DNA of 49,022 nucleotides from Henriciella sp. (lineage in GTDB: Bacteria > Pseudomonadota > Alphaproteobacteria > Caulobacterales > Hyphomonadaceae), in assembly GCA_021776655.1 (NCBI GenBank), contig JAJFFK010000033.1, positions 1-49,022 of the forward strand, given 5' to 3'. The notes beneath the pieces are model-generated. The model had not been told where the DNA came from. It saw nothing but the letters and a program-made list of their open reading frames with translations, and ran no database searches. Positions 1 to 10,189 of the stretch are shown here, in pieces; positions within the stretch are counted from its first letter, which is position 1, and each line of letters opens with the position of its first letter. Position numbers and translations under genes: made by a program.

Positions 1-351
1 GTGGACAAGTTTTATTTTGAGCACGCCCCAATGCCCCGAAAACGCCCGTGGCGACGGGGATTTATGGAGGAACGCGCCGCCACGAATTGGGGGATAGAGC
101 GGTCCTTGGAGACCCACCTGCGTGGCTATCGGCGGAAAAAAAGTCCGGGTGATGGGGTCGCACGGATGCCCCCGATCGGAGCGGGCGTAACGCAACACTT
201 TCCGCCTCCCCTGCGCAGGCAGGGCGGGCGCGGGGATAAGTGTGTCTAATGTCCCTCTGACCAAAAGCGGACACTTCTCCCAGCCAAAACCTTGTGGATA
301 TCTATCCAAACGTTCTTGTAATGTTCTGTTTCTTATGCTTCGGTTCGTGGC
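1..351. other. left-edge intergenic region, no supported gene
   Basis: No convincing gene is visible in either strand. The short open frames here have no recognisable domain and an unnatural composition (runs of Arg/Pro). The region contains a short palindrome near 214-223 (CCTGCGCAGG) and an AT-richer stretch from about 290 to 345 that probably holds the promoter of the downstream radical SAM gene. The first bases (GTGGACAA) and positions 293-301 (TGTGGATAT) each resemble one strand of a DnaA box, but imperfectly, and I do not call them as sites. Confidence 0.5.
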
Positions 352-1485
352 ATGCGAATGACACAGAAATTACCCAAGAAAGGCCGGGTGGACCGGGACG
401 TGGTGGAGGGGCTGGGCGAGCGCTTTCACCATCGCGGGCGGGGGGCTATTTCAAACACGGTCGGGCGCTTTGAAGCCGAAACACGTGAGCCGATTGATGA
501 TGGTTGGGGGACGCTTGAAGAAGATGCGCCGCCCCTGCGCACAACCCTGACCAAGGAAACACCGCGCACAATTATCACATTCAATCGCTCGCCAGACATT
601 CCGTTTGATCGCACGATCAATCCGTATCGCGGCTGTGAGCATGGCTGCGTCTATTGTTTCGCGCGGCCCAGCCACGCTTTCCATGGCCTGTCGGCGGGTT
701 TGGATTTTGAGAGCAAGCTGTTCTACAAACCCGATGGCCCGGCATTGCTAGAGCGCGAATTGTCCAAACCGACCTACAAGGTTCGTCCGATTGCGCTGGG
801 CATGAATACCGATGCTTATCAACCGATCGAGAAAGATCTGAAACTAACCCGGCAATTTCTGGAGATCTTGGATCGCCACAATCACCCTGTAACTGTGCTC
901 ACAAAGTCTGCATTGATCCAACGCGATATCGATATTCTTGGGCCGATGGCGGCGCGCGGCCTGACGCGGGTTGGGGTGTCGATCACGACGCTGGACTCGA
1001 AATTGTGCCGGCTGATGGAGCCACGCGCGGCGGCGCCAAGGCTGCGGTTGCAAACGGTCAGAGCGCTCGCCGATGCCGGGATTGGTGTGACTGTGATGGC
1101 CGCGCCGATCATTCCGGCGATCAATGAGGCAGAGATCGAGCGCTTGCTGGCCGCAGCGAAAGAGCACGGTGCGAGCGGAGCGGGATATGTGCTGCTGCGC
1201 TTGCCATATGAGTTGAAGGACGTGGTGCAGGAATGGCTGGTTCAGCACTTTCCAGATCGCGCCGCCAGGGTGATCAACCTGTTGCGGGAAATGCGCGGTG
1301 GCAAGGATTATGACGCGGACTGGTTTCAACGTGGACGCGGGCAGGGCGAGCATGCCCGGCTGATCGCGATTAGGTTTGCGCGGGCAGTGCGCCGTTTGGA
1401 GTTGAATAAGGCGAAAGCGCCGCTACGAACGGACCTGTTCAAGCCGCCGGTTCTGGTCGGGGATCAATACCGCATGCAAGTGTAA
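352..1485 (+). CDS. PA0069-family radical SAM protein (SplB-like)
   Basis: 377 residues. The radical SAM [4Fe-4S] motif is visible as C95-x3-C99-x2-C102 (sequence CEHGCVYCFARP), preceded by the NPYRGC context typical of the SplB/PA0069 branch. The rest matches the family's barrel, including the segment ALGMNTDAYQPIE and the GVSITTLD strand. Such proteins cleave S-adenosylmethionine to a 5'-deoxyadenosyl radical. The substrate of this branch is not established: it resembles spore photoproduct lyase, but these bacteria do not sporulate, so a DNA-repair role is only a guess. Start at ATG 352; ATG 358 is a close alternative. The next gene is convergent and ends 5 bp away. Family assignment is strong and function is open. 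Confidence 0.88.
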   Translation: MRMTQKLPKKGRVDRDVVEGLGERFHHRGRGAISNTVGRFEAETREPIDDGWGTLEEDAPPLRTTLTKETPRTIITFNRSPDIPFDRTINPYRGCEHGCVYCFARPSHAFHGLSAGLDFESKLFYKPDGPALLERELSKPTYKVRPIALGMNTDAYQPIEKDLKLTRQFLEILDRHNHPVTVLTKSALIQRDIDILGPMAARGLTRVGVSITTLDSKLCRLMEPRAAAPRLRLQTVRALADAGIGVTVMAAPIIPAINEAEIERLLAAAKEHGASGAGYVLLRLPYELKDVVQEWLVQHFPDRAARVINLLREMRGGKDYDADWFQRGRGQGEHARLIAIRFARAVRRLELNKAKAPLRTDLFKPPVLVGDQYRMQV

Positions 1486-1490
1486 TCGGC

Positions 1491-2846
1491 TCAGTCGAAT
1501 GTGTCGTCGGTGGCGAGTTGAGCTGCGGTTTCGGCCTGCGCCTTACGGGTCAGGGGGTAGCCCCGAATGATCATGGCGGCGAGCGTGTAGGCAACCACGG
1601 GGACACCGACAAAGACATACATCAGACCGCGGATGGCTTCGGGTGTATTCTCACCGCCAGCCTTGAAGCCGACCACCAGGCCGAGCAGGATATAGGGGAT
1701 CCCGATGGCGAAACTTGCTCCGGTCTTGTAGGCGCCTGACATCAGCGAATAGTAGAGCCCCGCGCGGCTGTCGCCGGACCGCACTTTCTCGCGCTCAATC
1801 ACATCGGCCATCATTGAACGGACCAGAATAAAGGGCGTGCCATAGCCGAGGCCAGACACGACCGCTGCAATCATCAGGCGGGTCGCGCCGCCGCCAGCTG
1901 CGCTGAGCGGTAAATAGGTTGTGAAGGTGATCGCAGACCAGATGCAAACCGCGATCAAAGCGGTGTGCTTTTCGGTGCGCCGCGACAGCCACGTCCATAA
2001 TGGCATGGCGGCAAACCCGGACACGAAGAAGACCATCAGAATGACCGGCGCAAAACTGCTCACTCCGAAGCCCCAATAAGCGGCGAACAGAAATGTTCCG
2101 CCGGTAGCGGCAATGGCGATCCCGACAAGTATTTCAGTGCACAGGATGCGCACGATTGTCGGATCTTTGAACGCCGCGCCGAGTAAAGACCAATTGAACT
2201 TCTGGTTCGAACTCTCCGGGGTTGGCGGTGGGTCCGGTACGAATTTCAGAGCAAGACCAACAGTTAGCGGCAGGCCGATAATCAGAATAACGCCCATCAC
2301 CATAACCTGATCGCGCCGCCCAAAATCGTAATAGATCGCTAGAATCGTCGGGACAATAAGTAAAACGAGCAAGGTCGCTGTGCTAATAATCTCGCGCCAC
2401 ATGAACAGGCGCGATCGGCTATCATAGGTGTGTGTAATCAGCGGCACCCATGACTGATGCGGCGTTTGCAGCATGGTGTAGCCGAGCCAGAATACGGCCA
2501 GCCAGAAGATCAAATAGGGCGGGCTAACCGTGTCGCCGTCTGGCATGAACAGGAAATAAGCGGAAATGCCGAGGACTGGAACACTGGCTGCGATCCAGTG
2601 TTTGACCCGGCCAAACCGGGTCGGTCTTGTATCCACCAGCCAACCCATAATGGGATCCGTACCGAGGTCCCAAAACCGCAAGAACATGAAGATCAAGCCG
2701 GTCAATGTTGTGCCAAGTCCCAGTTCGCTTGCATACATCGGCGCCACAAACACAGCCATCGGCAAGCCAACCGCTGCGAGTGGCATACCGATACTCGAAA
2801 ATGCCAGGACACGGGGCAGCGATAGCCGCTGTTTCTGTTCGATCAT
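1491..2846 (-). CDS. MFS transporter, GPH (glycoside/cation symporter, MelB-like) type
   Basis: About 451 residues with roughly 12 hydrophobic segments. The N-terminal part (GLGTTLTGLIFMFLRFWD, then DPIMGWLVDTRPTRFGR) matches the conserved loop 2-3 region of the glycoside-pentoside-hexuronide:cation symporter family, in which an Asp pair helps bind the coupling cation. Expected location is the inner membrane; the substrate is probably a sugar or glycoside but cannot be read from sequence. I start at ATG 2846 (MIEQKQR). The longer frame to 2975 would overlap the upstream gene's 3' end and adds a non-membrane leader unlike the family. It lies downstream of, and on the same strand as, the TIR gene with an 80-bp gap. 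Confidence 0.82.
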   Translation of the reverse strand: MIEQKQRLSLPRVLAFSSIGMPLAAVGLPMAVFVAPMYASELGLGTTLTGLIFMFLRFWDLGTDPIMGWLVDTRPTRFGRVKHWIAASVPVLGISAYFLFMPDGDTVSPPYLIFWLAVFWLGYTMLQTPHQSWVPLITHTYDSRSRLFMWREIISTATLLVLLIVPTILAIYYDFGRRDQVMVMGVILIIGLPLTVGLALKFVPDPPPTPESSNQKFNWSLLGAAFKDPTIVRILCTEILVGIAIAATGGTFLFAAYWGFGVSSFAPVILMVFFVSGFAAMPLWTWLSRRTEKHTALIAVCIWSAITFTTYLPLSAAGGGATRLMIAAVVSGLGYGTPFILVRSMMADVIEREKVRSGDSRAGLYYSLMSGAYKTGASFAIGIPYILLGLVVGFKAGGENTPEAIRGLMYVFVGVPVVAYTLAAMIIRGYPLTRKAQAETAAQLATDDTFD

Positions 2847-2925
2847 TGGCGAACTGTGGCTAGGCCAAGTTGGATTGCAAGTGTTCCTTAGCGGCAGGTC
2901 ACAGATTGTGGCCCGAGTGAGTGAG

Positions 2926-4794
2926 CTAGCTTGGCTCCAGGCGGTCACATAGCGGCGTCGTACGGTCGCTATCACGGCGATCTATCGAGACCTGATCACG
3001 GATCCGATTGATCAGAGGCAGCAATGGTTCTGCGAAACCGACCCGGCCATCTGGGCCGAACTGATTGGCGATGACGCCTTGATGGATGCCGATGACTTTG
3101 CCTGTATTCAGATCAAAGACGGGCGCGCCAAAGGCCCCTTTTAGCGTGGCATGGCGATAGGTGATCGCGCCGCTATCATAGAGGTCCAGACCTTCGGTCA
3201 CCAGCAGGGTCAGCTGTTCTGTCGCCTCGGTCTTTGCGGCTTGCCCATCAATGCCAAACAGCGCGTACCGATCACCGACTTCGCTGACATCTTTCTGCAA
3301 GTCACAATCGAAATCGTTTGGCTGGATCGCTCGCGTACCGAACGGCGCTTCGAACGACAAGCGATAGAGATAGAAGGGCGGCTCGGCGGCAATCTCAATC
3401 GGTGTTCGCCAGATCGGGTCGCCTTCCAGGATGAAACTGGTTTGCGTGTTCAGGGTTGGAAAACTGACCCTGATCAGGCCATCATCTGCGTCATCGCTGA
3501 GGGCTTCCGTCACCATGCGCTGTTCCATAATATCAAGATCACTGCCAGCGGGTGGTTCCTCAAACATCGGGACAAGGTCGTCATCGGCAAGATAGCGCTG
3601 TTCGAGAATGAAAGGGTCTTCGGAGGTGTCAATATCACTGTCCAAGTCGGTATCATTGATAAAGGCTCTGGAGAAATTTTCGCCCTCGAACGCTGCGGCC
3701 TCCTCTGCGTCTGCGGCATCTGTCGCAGCGAGGAACTCATCCAGTCTGGCATTTTCTTCGGTTAGTGCATCTTCGCTTTTAAAGTGCGGCGATAACAGCA
3801 ATGGCTCACCCGCCATGGCTGGATGCACCACTCTGCCATCAATTAGAAAGCCGGTTACGATTTGGCGATGTTGCGATTCGCGGCGTTGTAGTCGCACGAC
3901 GGCACCGGCATAGTTCGCAGCAACCGGGAACCAACCGCCCCGGGCCTCAAACGGCGCTGTCCCGGTTGGCGGTGCACGCAGCGCAATATCTGATGACAGG
4001 CGCAGATTGGCAGCATTCAAATCATCATTGGTGACCGCCAGATCGACCCGCGCCTGCTCGGCCTGACGCCATTGGACTGCAGCGGCAATCGCCAAGCCGG
4101 TCATCGCGACGGCAACCGCTGATACACTTAGCAACAGGCCGCGACGGCGATTACGGGCGGCGCGTTCAGCGGCCTCATGGGCGGCGCTACTGACACTGAC
4201 AAAATCGATTTGATCGTCGGAAAGTTCGGGCGCACCACGCGGTCGCCGTGCCGCCCAAATGGTCGCGTACTCCAATTCCTCGCCGCGCAGAAGCAAGGCG
4301 TCACTACGCCCACGGGCACTCCAGCGCCGGGCGAGCGCTCCAATCCGCGTATGATCACGGATCCAGACGTGATCGACTTGCAAGGCCTGAGACAATTCAC
4401 GCAATCCCTCGGCATAAGAATTCTTGCCGCTGAAGAACGTGTAGTTCAACTGGGACAGGGTCTTTGGCACGCTGGCATCGTCGACCTCTCGCCAAACCAC
4501 CGGAAGCAGGCGCTTGTTGAGCCGCAAAGCTTCCTCGACCTCCCAGGAACAATGTGTCGATGCCAAACTGTCAGGCGACAGGACATAGACCATTGTGTCG
4601 GCACTTTCGATTAGTCCACGTAGACGGTCCTCCCATGGCTCGCCTGGGGCGATGTCTTCCTGATCGATAAAGGCTTCAAACCCGCAGGCCTGTAAACCCG
4701 CAACGAGGTCTAGGGAAAATACCGTGTCCGACCGCGAATACGATACGAAAACCTTGATCTTCTCCGTTTGGTCTTGGTTGCCATCGAACGCCAT
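2926..4794 (-). CDS. TIR-domain membrane protein with degenerate trypsin-like C-terminal domain
   Basis: 622 residues. The TIR domain spans about 12-140: strand A KVFVSYSRSDT, the DxxDIAPGEPWEDRL region, and the αC segment CSWEVEEA that carries the glutamate expected of NAD-cleaving TIRs. Residues 145-215 match the helical segment often found after bacterial effector-type TIR domains (RW...GR...LLRGEELE..). A membrane helix lies at about 218-241, followed by a short coiled coil (242-268). Residues 295-600 look like a chymotrypsin-fold serine protease: TGFLIDGR (314-321), LLLSPHF near the usual His position, and GAFGAPVFD (553-561) where families have GxSGxPVFD. The nucleophile position is Phe555 (codon TTT at 3130-3132), so protease activity is probably lost. 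An Asp/Glu-rich insert occupies about 345-440. With the TIR inside, the protease-like domain would face the periplasm. Start ATG 4794. Confidence 0.82.
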   Translation of the reverse strand: MAFDGNQDQTEKIKVFVSYSRSDTVFSLDLVAGLQACGFEAFIDQEDIAPGEPWEDRLRGLIESADTMVYVLSPDSLASTHCSWEVEEALRLNKRLLPVVWREVDDASVPKTLSQLNYTFFSGKNSYAEGLRELSQALQVDHVWIRDHTRIGALARRWSARGRSDALLLRGEELEYATIWAARRPRGAPELSDDQIDFVSVSSAAHEAAERAARNRRRGLLLSVSAVAVAMTGLAIAAAVQWRQAEQARVDLAVTNDDLNAANLRLSSDIALRAPPTGTAPFEARGGWFPVAANYAGAVVRLQRRESQHRQIVTGFLIDGRVVHPAMAGEPLLLSPHFKSEDALTEENARLDEFLAATDAADAEEAAAFEGENFSRAFINDTDLDSDIDTSEDPFILEQRYLADDDLVPMFEEPPAGSDLDIMEQRMVTEALSDDADDGLIRVSFPTLNTQTSFILEGDPIWRTPIEIAAEPPFYLYRLSFEAPFGTRAIQPNDFDCDLQKDVSEVGDRYALFGIDGQAAKTEATEQLTLLVTEGLDLYDSGAITYRHATLKGAFGAPVFDLNTGKVIGIHQGVIANQFGPDGRVGFAEPLLPLINRIRDQVSIDRRDSDRTTPLCDRLEPS

Positions 4795-4858
4795 GGATCA
4801 ATCCTCTTGATCCAGTATATCCGCCTATGCTGAAATTCGGAAGCGATTTGATGACGAT

Positions 4859-4879
4859 TTGTCCACAAGCTTGTCCACA
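4859..4879 (+). promoter_or_regulatory. two tandem DnaA-box-like sites
   Basis: The 9-mer TTGTCCACA occurs twice in direct orientation, at 4859-4867 and 4871-4879, exactly 12 bp apart. It differs from the DnaA box TTATCCACA at one base. The pair lies in the 224-bp spacer between the TIR gene (leftward) and ccrM (rightward), about 140 bp before the ccrM start. DnaA binding is an inference from similarity and clustering; nothing else here suggests an origin. Confidence 0.4.
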
Positions 4880-4984
4880 GACGAAATTTCAGGCAGTTTC
4901 GAATTCGAAACAGTCCGGTGAGATTACAAACGCCTGCTTAGTAACCAATTCTCAACCCGAATAGGTCGATTTGGAGTGCTTGAC

Positions 4985-6104
<1,120 letters not shown>

Positions 6105-6250
6105 CCAGGGCGCGCCAGGTGCAGGCTGTTCACGGACTGAATTGTGAAAGTATACACATTTCGACCTCAGACTCAGTCTCGCCATAGTGTGTAAACAGTT
6201 ATAGGACTGAAATGACTGCGATATCGCGAACTTGTAGGAACCGATTTACA

Positions 6251-6655
6251 ATGCGTGCTGCTATTCTAGTGCCGATTATCTTGCTGGCTGGGTGTGCTAG
6301 TTCGTTAGAGCGTGTGCGGGCGATGCGCGCGGCTGCTCCGGATTGGTATGAGGCTCGTAAAGTTGAAATCTCTGGCGAGGCCTATCCGAAGATTGGCGAC
6401 ATCCCTCTGGTCGAAGCATCTGCTCGGCCAGGGACGCAGCTCGCGGCATCGGGACGCGATACAATGACGGCATTGCAAAAGTTTCAACTTGATCCGCGCG
6501 CCGAACCGGCGACTGAGACGGCTGCTGAAATGCTCGCATGGGCCGCTGCCAGCCGCCGAGCGGTGGAGGGGCAGATAACCGCCCCTGACTTCCTGACCGA
6601 TGAAGATGTTGCCGCCTTGAAAGCCGTATTTGATGTTCCTCGCGGTCGTCTTTGA
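6251..6655 (+). CDS. small hypothetical lipoprotein
   Basis: About 134 residues from ATG 6251. It begins with a short lipoprotein signal (MRAAILVPIILLAGCASS) whose LAGC lipobox predicts lipidation of Cys15. The mature part is about 120 residues, Ala/Arg-rich and probably helical, with no domain I recognise. A longer frame from 6212 exists, but the 13 extra residues would displace the signal peptide, so I prefer 6251. It ends 35 bp before the aminotransferase and may be co-transcribed with it. Location is expected at the outer or inner membrane, facing the periplasm. Confidence 0.7.
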   Translation: MRAAILVPIILLAGCASSLERVRAMRAAAPDWYEARKVEISGEAYPKIGDIPLVEASARPGTQLAASGRDTMTALQKFQLDPRAEPATETAAEMLAWAAASRRAVEGQITAPDFLTDEDVAALKAVFDVPRGRL

Positions 6656-6690
6656 ATTCGACTGAATACCCAGAAAATCGGAGCCCGCAC

Positions 6691-7905
6691 ATGCGCGGTG
6701 AATTTCACAAAATCAGGCGCTTGCCGCCATACGTGTTCGAACAAGTCAACCGGCGCAAGGCCGAGTTACGCAGTGCCGGCGTGGATATAATTGACCTCGG
6801 CATGGGCAATCCAGACATGCCGACCCCAGCGCATATCGTCGAGAAACTTGCCGAAACGGCGCGCAAACCAAACGTCCATGGCTATTCTGCATCGCGTGGA
6901 ATTCCTGGTCTGCGCCGCGCATTGGTGAAATACTATAAGCGGCGGTTCGATGTCAGCCTCGATATGGATCGCGAAGTCGTCGTGACGCTCGGATCGAAAG
7001 AGGGGTTCGCCAATCTCGCTCAGGCGATTACGGCACCCGGCGATATTATTCTGGCCCCCGACCCATCCTATCCGCTGCATCATTTCGGCTTCATCATGGC
7101 GGGCGCATCAATCCGGGCGATCCCGGCGACGAGCCCAGAAAGCTATCTGCGCGGTGTTGCCAATGCGATCCAGTATGCCATCCCGAAACCGACCGCTATG
7201 GTCTTGTGCTACCCGTCCAATCCGACTGCGGCTGTCTGCGATCTCGATTTTTATCGCGAAGCGGTTGCTTTGGCGAAGAAGCATGACCTCTACATTCTGT
7301 CTGACCTTGCCTATAATGAAATCTATTTCGAAGAGCCGACCCCTTCTATCCTGCAAGTCGACGGGGCCAAGCAGATTGCGGTCGAGACCACCACCATGTC
7401 GAAAACCTATTCGATGGCGGGCTGGCGGATTGGTTTTGCAGCGGGGAATGAGCGGCTGATCGGGGCCTTGGCACGGGTGAAATCCTATCTCGACTATGGC
7501 GCCTTCACGCCGATACAAGTTGCGGCTTGTGCGGCGCTGGATGGTCCGCAGGATTGTGTTGATGAGTTCCGGGCGATTTACAAATCGCGCCGTGATATTC
7601 TGGTTGAGAGTTTTGGCCGGGCTGGCTGGGAAATTCCGGTACCCGAAGCATCGATGTTTGCCTGGGCGAAAATCCCTCCGCAATGCGGCGACATGCGCAG
7701 TCTGGAATTTGCCCTGAAACTGATGACCGAAGCGAATGTCGCGGTGGCACCCGGCGCGGGCTTTGGCGAGCATGGCGATCGGCATGTGCGCATCGCGCTG
7801 GTTGAAAATGAGCAGCGCATCCGGCAAGCCGCCCGTAATATCAAACGCTTTCTTGGCCAGTATGAGCCTGGCAAGAGCGATGAGCTGCGGAGAACGGGCC
7901 CTTGA
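6691..7905 (+). CDS. class I PLP-dependent aminotransferase (AlaC / LL-diaminopimelate aminotransferase-like)
   Basis: 404 residues from ATG 6691, with a GGAG ribosome site at 6680-6683. Fold-type I features: GMGNPDMPTP, YSASRGIPGLRRA, the CYPSNPTA cofactor-loop motif, the DLAYNEIYF segment with the PLP-binding Asp/Tyr, and the Schiff-base lysine K238 in TTTMSKTYSMAGWR. The closest family I recognise is the AlaC-type alanine transaminase/LL-DAP aminotransferase branch that sits beside hom in many Alphaproteobacteria. It probably transfers an amino group between glutamate or alanine and a 2-oxo acid in amino-acid synthesis. Its stop overlaps the start of hom by 4 bp (7902-7905), so the two are translationally coupled. 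Exact substrate is uncertain. Confidence 0.88.
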   Translation: MRGEFHKIRRLPPYVFEQVNRRKAELRSAGVDIIDLGMGNPDMPTPAHIVEKLAETARKPNVHGYSASRGIPGLRRALVKYYKRRFDVSLDMDREVVVTLGSKEGFANLAQAITAPGDIILAPDPSYPLHHFGFIMAGASIRAIPATSPESYLRGVANAIQYAIPKPTAMVLCYPSNPTAAVCDLDFYREAVALAKKHDLYILSDLAYNEIYFEEPTPSILQVDGAKQIAVETTTMSKTYSMAGWRIGFAAGNERLIGALARVKSYLDYGAFTPIQVAACAALDGPQDCVDEFRAIYKSRRDILVESFGRAGWEIPVPEASMFAWAKIPPQCGDMRSLEFALKLMTEANVAVAPGAGFGEHGDRHVRIALVENEQRIRQAARNIKRFLGQYEPGKSDELRRTGP

Positions 7906-9185
7906 AAACCATCAAACTTGGAATTGCCGGGCTCGGCCATGTCGGCTGTGGTCTGATCGAATTGGTCAACTTGCAGGCCGCGTTGCGCCTGCCGGGCCGG
8001 GTCGAAATTTCTGGCGTGTCGGCCCGCACCAAGACCCGAAACCGCCGCGTTGATACCTCTTCTTATCACTGGTTTGATGACGCCGCCGCGCTCGCAGCAG
8101 ATCCTGATATTGACGTTTTCGTTGAATTGATCGGCGGCTCTGATGGCCCGGCCAAACTGGCAGTGGAAGCCGCGCTTCGGGCGGGCAAGCCAGTGGTCAC
8201 TGCGAACAAGGCGCTGATTGCCATGCATGGTTCGGGGCTGGAAAAGCTGGCGCAGGCGAACGATGTCGATCTGATGTTCGAGGCGGCCGTTGCCGGCGGT
8301 GTTCCGATTGTCCGGGTCTTGCGCGATTCGCTTTCGGGCATCTCGGTTCAGCGTGTCACTGGCATTCTGAACGGCACATGCAATTACCTGACAACACAAA
8401 TGCTGGAGACCGGGCGCAGCTACGGCGAGGTACTCGATGAGGCGCAGCGGCTGGGCTATGCCGAGGCCGACCCAACCCTCGATGTATCGGGCATGGATGC
8501 GGCGCACAAAGCGGCGATCCTGGCCTCGATTGCCTTCACCGCTGATCTCGACTTTGACAAAGTATCTGTGCGCGGGGTCGATACGATTGAGCTGCTCGAT
8601 CTGGTTCTGGCGGATCGGCTTGGGCTGCGGATCAAACTGATCACCGAAGGCCTGGCAACCAAGGCGGGGATTATCTGCCGGATTGCTCCTATGGCTTTGC
8701 CGCTGCACCATCCTTTGGCGCAGGTCGATGGCGCGCTGAACACAGTGCGGGTCGAAGGCGATCCACTCGGCGCAGTGACGCTAACTGGACCGGGGGCAGG
8801 GGCAGGGCCGACGGCAAGTGCGGTCATGGGTGATGTCGCCAAACTGTTCACGCCAACCGCCCGCTCGCCATTTGGCCGCGCGGCGCATCACAAGGTCCGC
8901 CAATTCGTGGCTGCCGATCAGACTGAGCGCAGTGCGTTCTTCCTGCGGGTGAAGCTGGCAGACCGCCCTGGCGCATTGGCCAGCCTGACCGAGGCATTGG
9001 CCGCGCACGGCGTTTCGGTGGATAAGCTTTTGCAGGATTCGGCGGATGATACGGGGGCCGCGCCGGTTGCAATTGTCAGCCATGTGTGTAGTCGCGGGGA
9101 CATTGATGCAGCGGCGGCCAAGGTTGCGGCATTGAACACGATTATTGGAGCTCCGCAGGTCATTCCCATTGATTTGGCCTATTGA
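7902..9185 (+). CDS. hom: homoserine dehydrogenase
   Basis: 427 residues, starting at a TTG (7902) that overlaps the upstream TGA; a GGAG lies 9 bases before it. The NAD(P)-binding strand is IAGLGHVGCGL at the N-terminus. The substrate domain shows NGTCNYL and the catalytic-lysine motif DVSGMDAAHKAAIL, and the last ~80 residues (VKLADRPGALASLTEALA onward) form an ACT domain that normally gives threonine feedback control. The enzyme reduces L-aspartate-semialdehyde to L-homoserine, on the route to threonine and methionine. Length and domain order are typical. It belongs to the aminotransferase-hom-glpX-recJ block common in the class. Confidence 0.96.
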   Translation: MKTIKLGIAGLGHVGCGLIELVNLQAALRLPGRVEISGVSARTKTRNRRVDTSSYHWFDDAAALAADPDIDVFVELIGGSDGPAKLAVEAALRAGKPVVTANKALIAMHGSGLEKLAQANDVDLMFEAAVAGGVPIVRVLRDSLSGISVQRVTGILNGTCNYLTTQMLETGRSYGEVLDEAQRLGYAEADPTLDVSGMDAAHKAAILASIAFTADLDFDKVSVRGVDTIELLDLVLADRLGLRIKLITEGLATKAGIICRIAPMALPLHHPLAQVDGALNTVRVEGDPLGAVTLTGPGAGAGPTASAVMGDVAKLFTPTARSPFGRAAHHKVRQFVAADQTERSAFFLRVKLADRPGALASLTEALAAHGVSVDKLLQDSADDTGAAPVAIVSHVCSRGDIDAAAAKVAALNTIIGAPQVIPIDLAY

Positions 9186-9235
9186 TCTGGCGGTATAAGA
9201 TTTGCAGGGATAAGACCCTGTTTTCGGAGTGTAAC

Positions 9236-10189
9236 ATGACGAATAGTATTTTGATCCCGCATTTGGCGGATGCAATGGTCCGCGTCACTGAAGTGGCAGC
9301 AATTGCGGCGGAAACCATGGTCGGGCGCGGCGATGAAAAAGCTGCTGATGCTGCCGCTGTCGATGCGATGCGGTCTGCCTTCAACGCGGTGGAGTTCCAG
9401 GGCCGGGTTGTGATCGGTGAGGGCGAACGTGACGAAGCGCCGATGCTCTATATTGGTGAAGAGGTCGGCACTGGCACCGGGCCTGAAATTGATATCGCGC
9501 TGGACCCGCTGGAAGGCACAACGCTAACCGCGAAAGCGATGGCAAATGCGCTGGCAGTTCTGGCCATCGCACCGCGCGGCGGGCTGCTTTATGCGCCGGA
9601 CACCTATATGGACAAGATCGCGATTGGGCCGGGTTATCCCGATGGCATTATCGATCTTGATGCCAGTGCGGGCGACAATATTACCGCGATGGCCAAAGCC
9701 AAAGGCGTTGCGGTTTCGGATATGACGGCCTGTGTGCTGGACCGGCCGCGTCATGCCGAAATTATTGACAGTCTGCGCGCGGTTGGGGCTCGGATCGCGC
9801 TGATCTCGGCGGGCGATGTGGCTGGCGTCATCAACACGACAAATCCGGCGACAGGGGTTGATCTCTATGTTGGCCGAGGCGGCGCGCCAGAAGGTGTTCT
9901 GGCGGCGGCAGCGCTGAAATGCGTCGGCGGACAGATGCAGGCTCGGCTTCACTTCCGTAATGACGTCGAACGCAAGCGAGCCGATCGCACCGGGATTACC
10001 GATTATGACAAGAAGTATGATCTCAGCGAGATGGCCTCTACTGAGACTGTGTTTTGCGCTACGGGCGTGACCAAAGGCGGTCTGGTTGACGGGGTTGAAC
10101 GCGGCGATGGCTATATCAACACCGAGACATTGCTGATGAGCTCCGCCGACGGCATGGTCCGCCGGATCAAGACTGTGCATCGGGTGTAG
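9236..10189 (+). CDS. glpX: class II fructose-1,6-bisphosphatase
   Basis: About 317 residues. I chose ATG 9236 (MTNSILIPHLAD) because GGAG precedes it and the upstream extension to 9182 is not family-like. Metal and phosphate motifs of the GlpX family are visible: GEGERDEAPMLYIGE, then LDPLEGTT with the acidic residues that bind the divalent metals. It hydrolyses fructose-1,6-bisphosphate to fructose-6-phosphate in gluconeogenesis (and sedoheptulose-1,7-bisphosphate in some relatives). It follows hom by 50 bp on the same strand, probably in one transcript. A palindrome-rich spacer begins right after its stop. Confidence 0.95.
   Translation: MTNSILIPHLADAMVRVTEVAAIAAETMVGRGDEKAADAAAVDAMRSAFNAVEFQGRVVIGEGERDEAPMLYIGEEVGTGTGPEIDIALDPLEGTTLTAKAMANALAVLAIAPRGGLLYAPDTYMDKIAIGPGYPDGIIDLDASAGDNITAMAKAKGVAVSDMTACVLDRPRHAEIIDSLRAVGARIALISAGDVAGVINTTNPATGVDLYVGRGGAPEGVLAAAALKCVGGQMQARLHFRNDVERKRADRTGITDYDKKYDLSEMASTETVFCATGVTKGGLVDGVERGDGYINTETLLMSSADGMVRRIKTVHRV

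Noticed and set aside
1-249. Open frame at the left edge, 82 codons
   Set aside because: Composition is unnatural, there is no start context or family likeness, and both strands give equally poor short frames.
293-301. DnaA-box-like TGTGGATAT near the left edge
   Set aside because: Single and imperfect, with no cluster around it.
844-1353. 169-codon minus-strand frame inside the radical SAM gene
   Set aside because: Shadow frame; it is rich in Arg/His/Gln and resembles no family.
4938-4955. CtrA-like site before ccrM (reverse strand TTGA-N7-TTAC)
   Set aside because: Only 6 of 8 bases fit TTAA-N7-TTAA; this occurs often by chance in AT-rich leaders.
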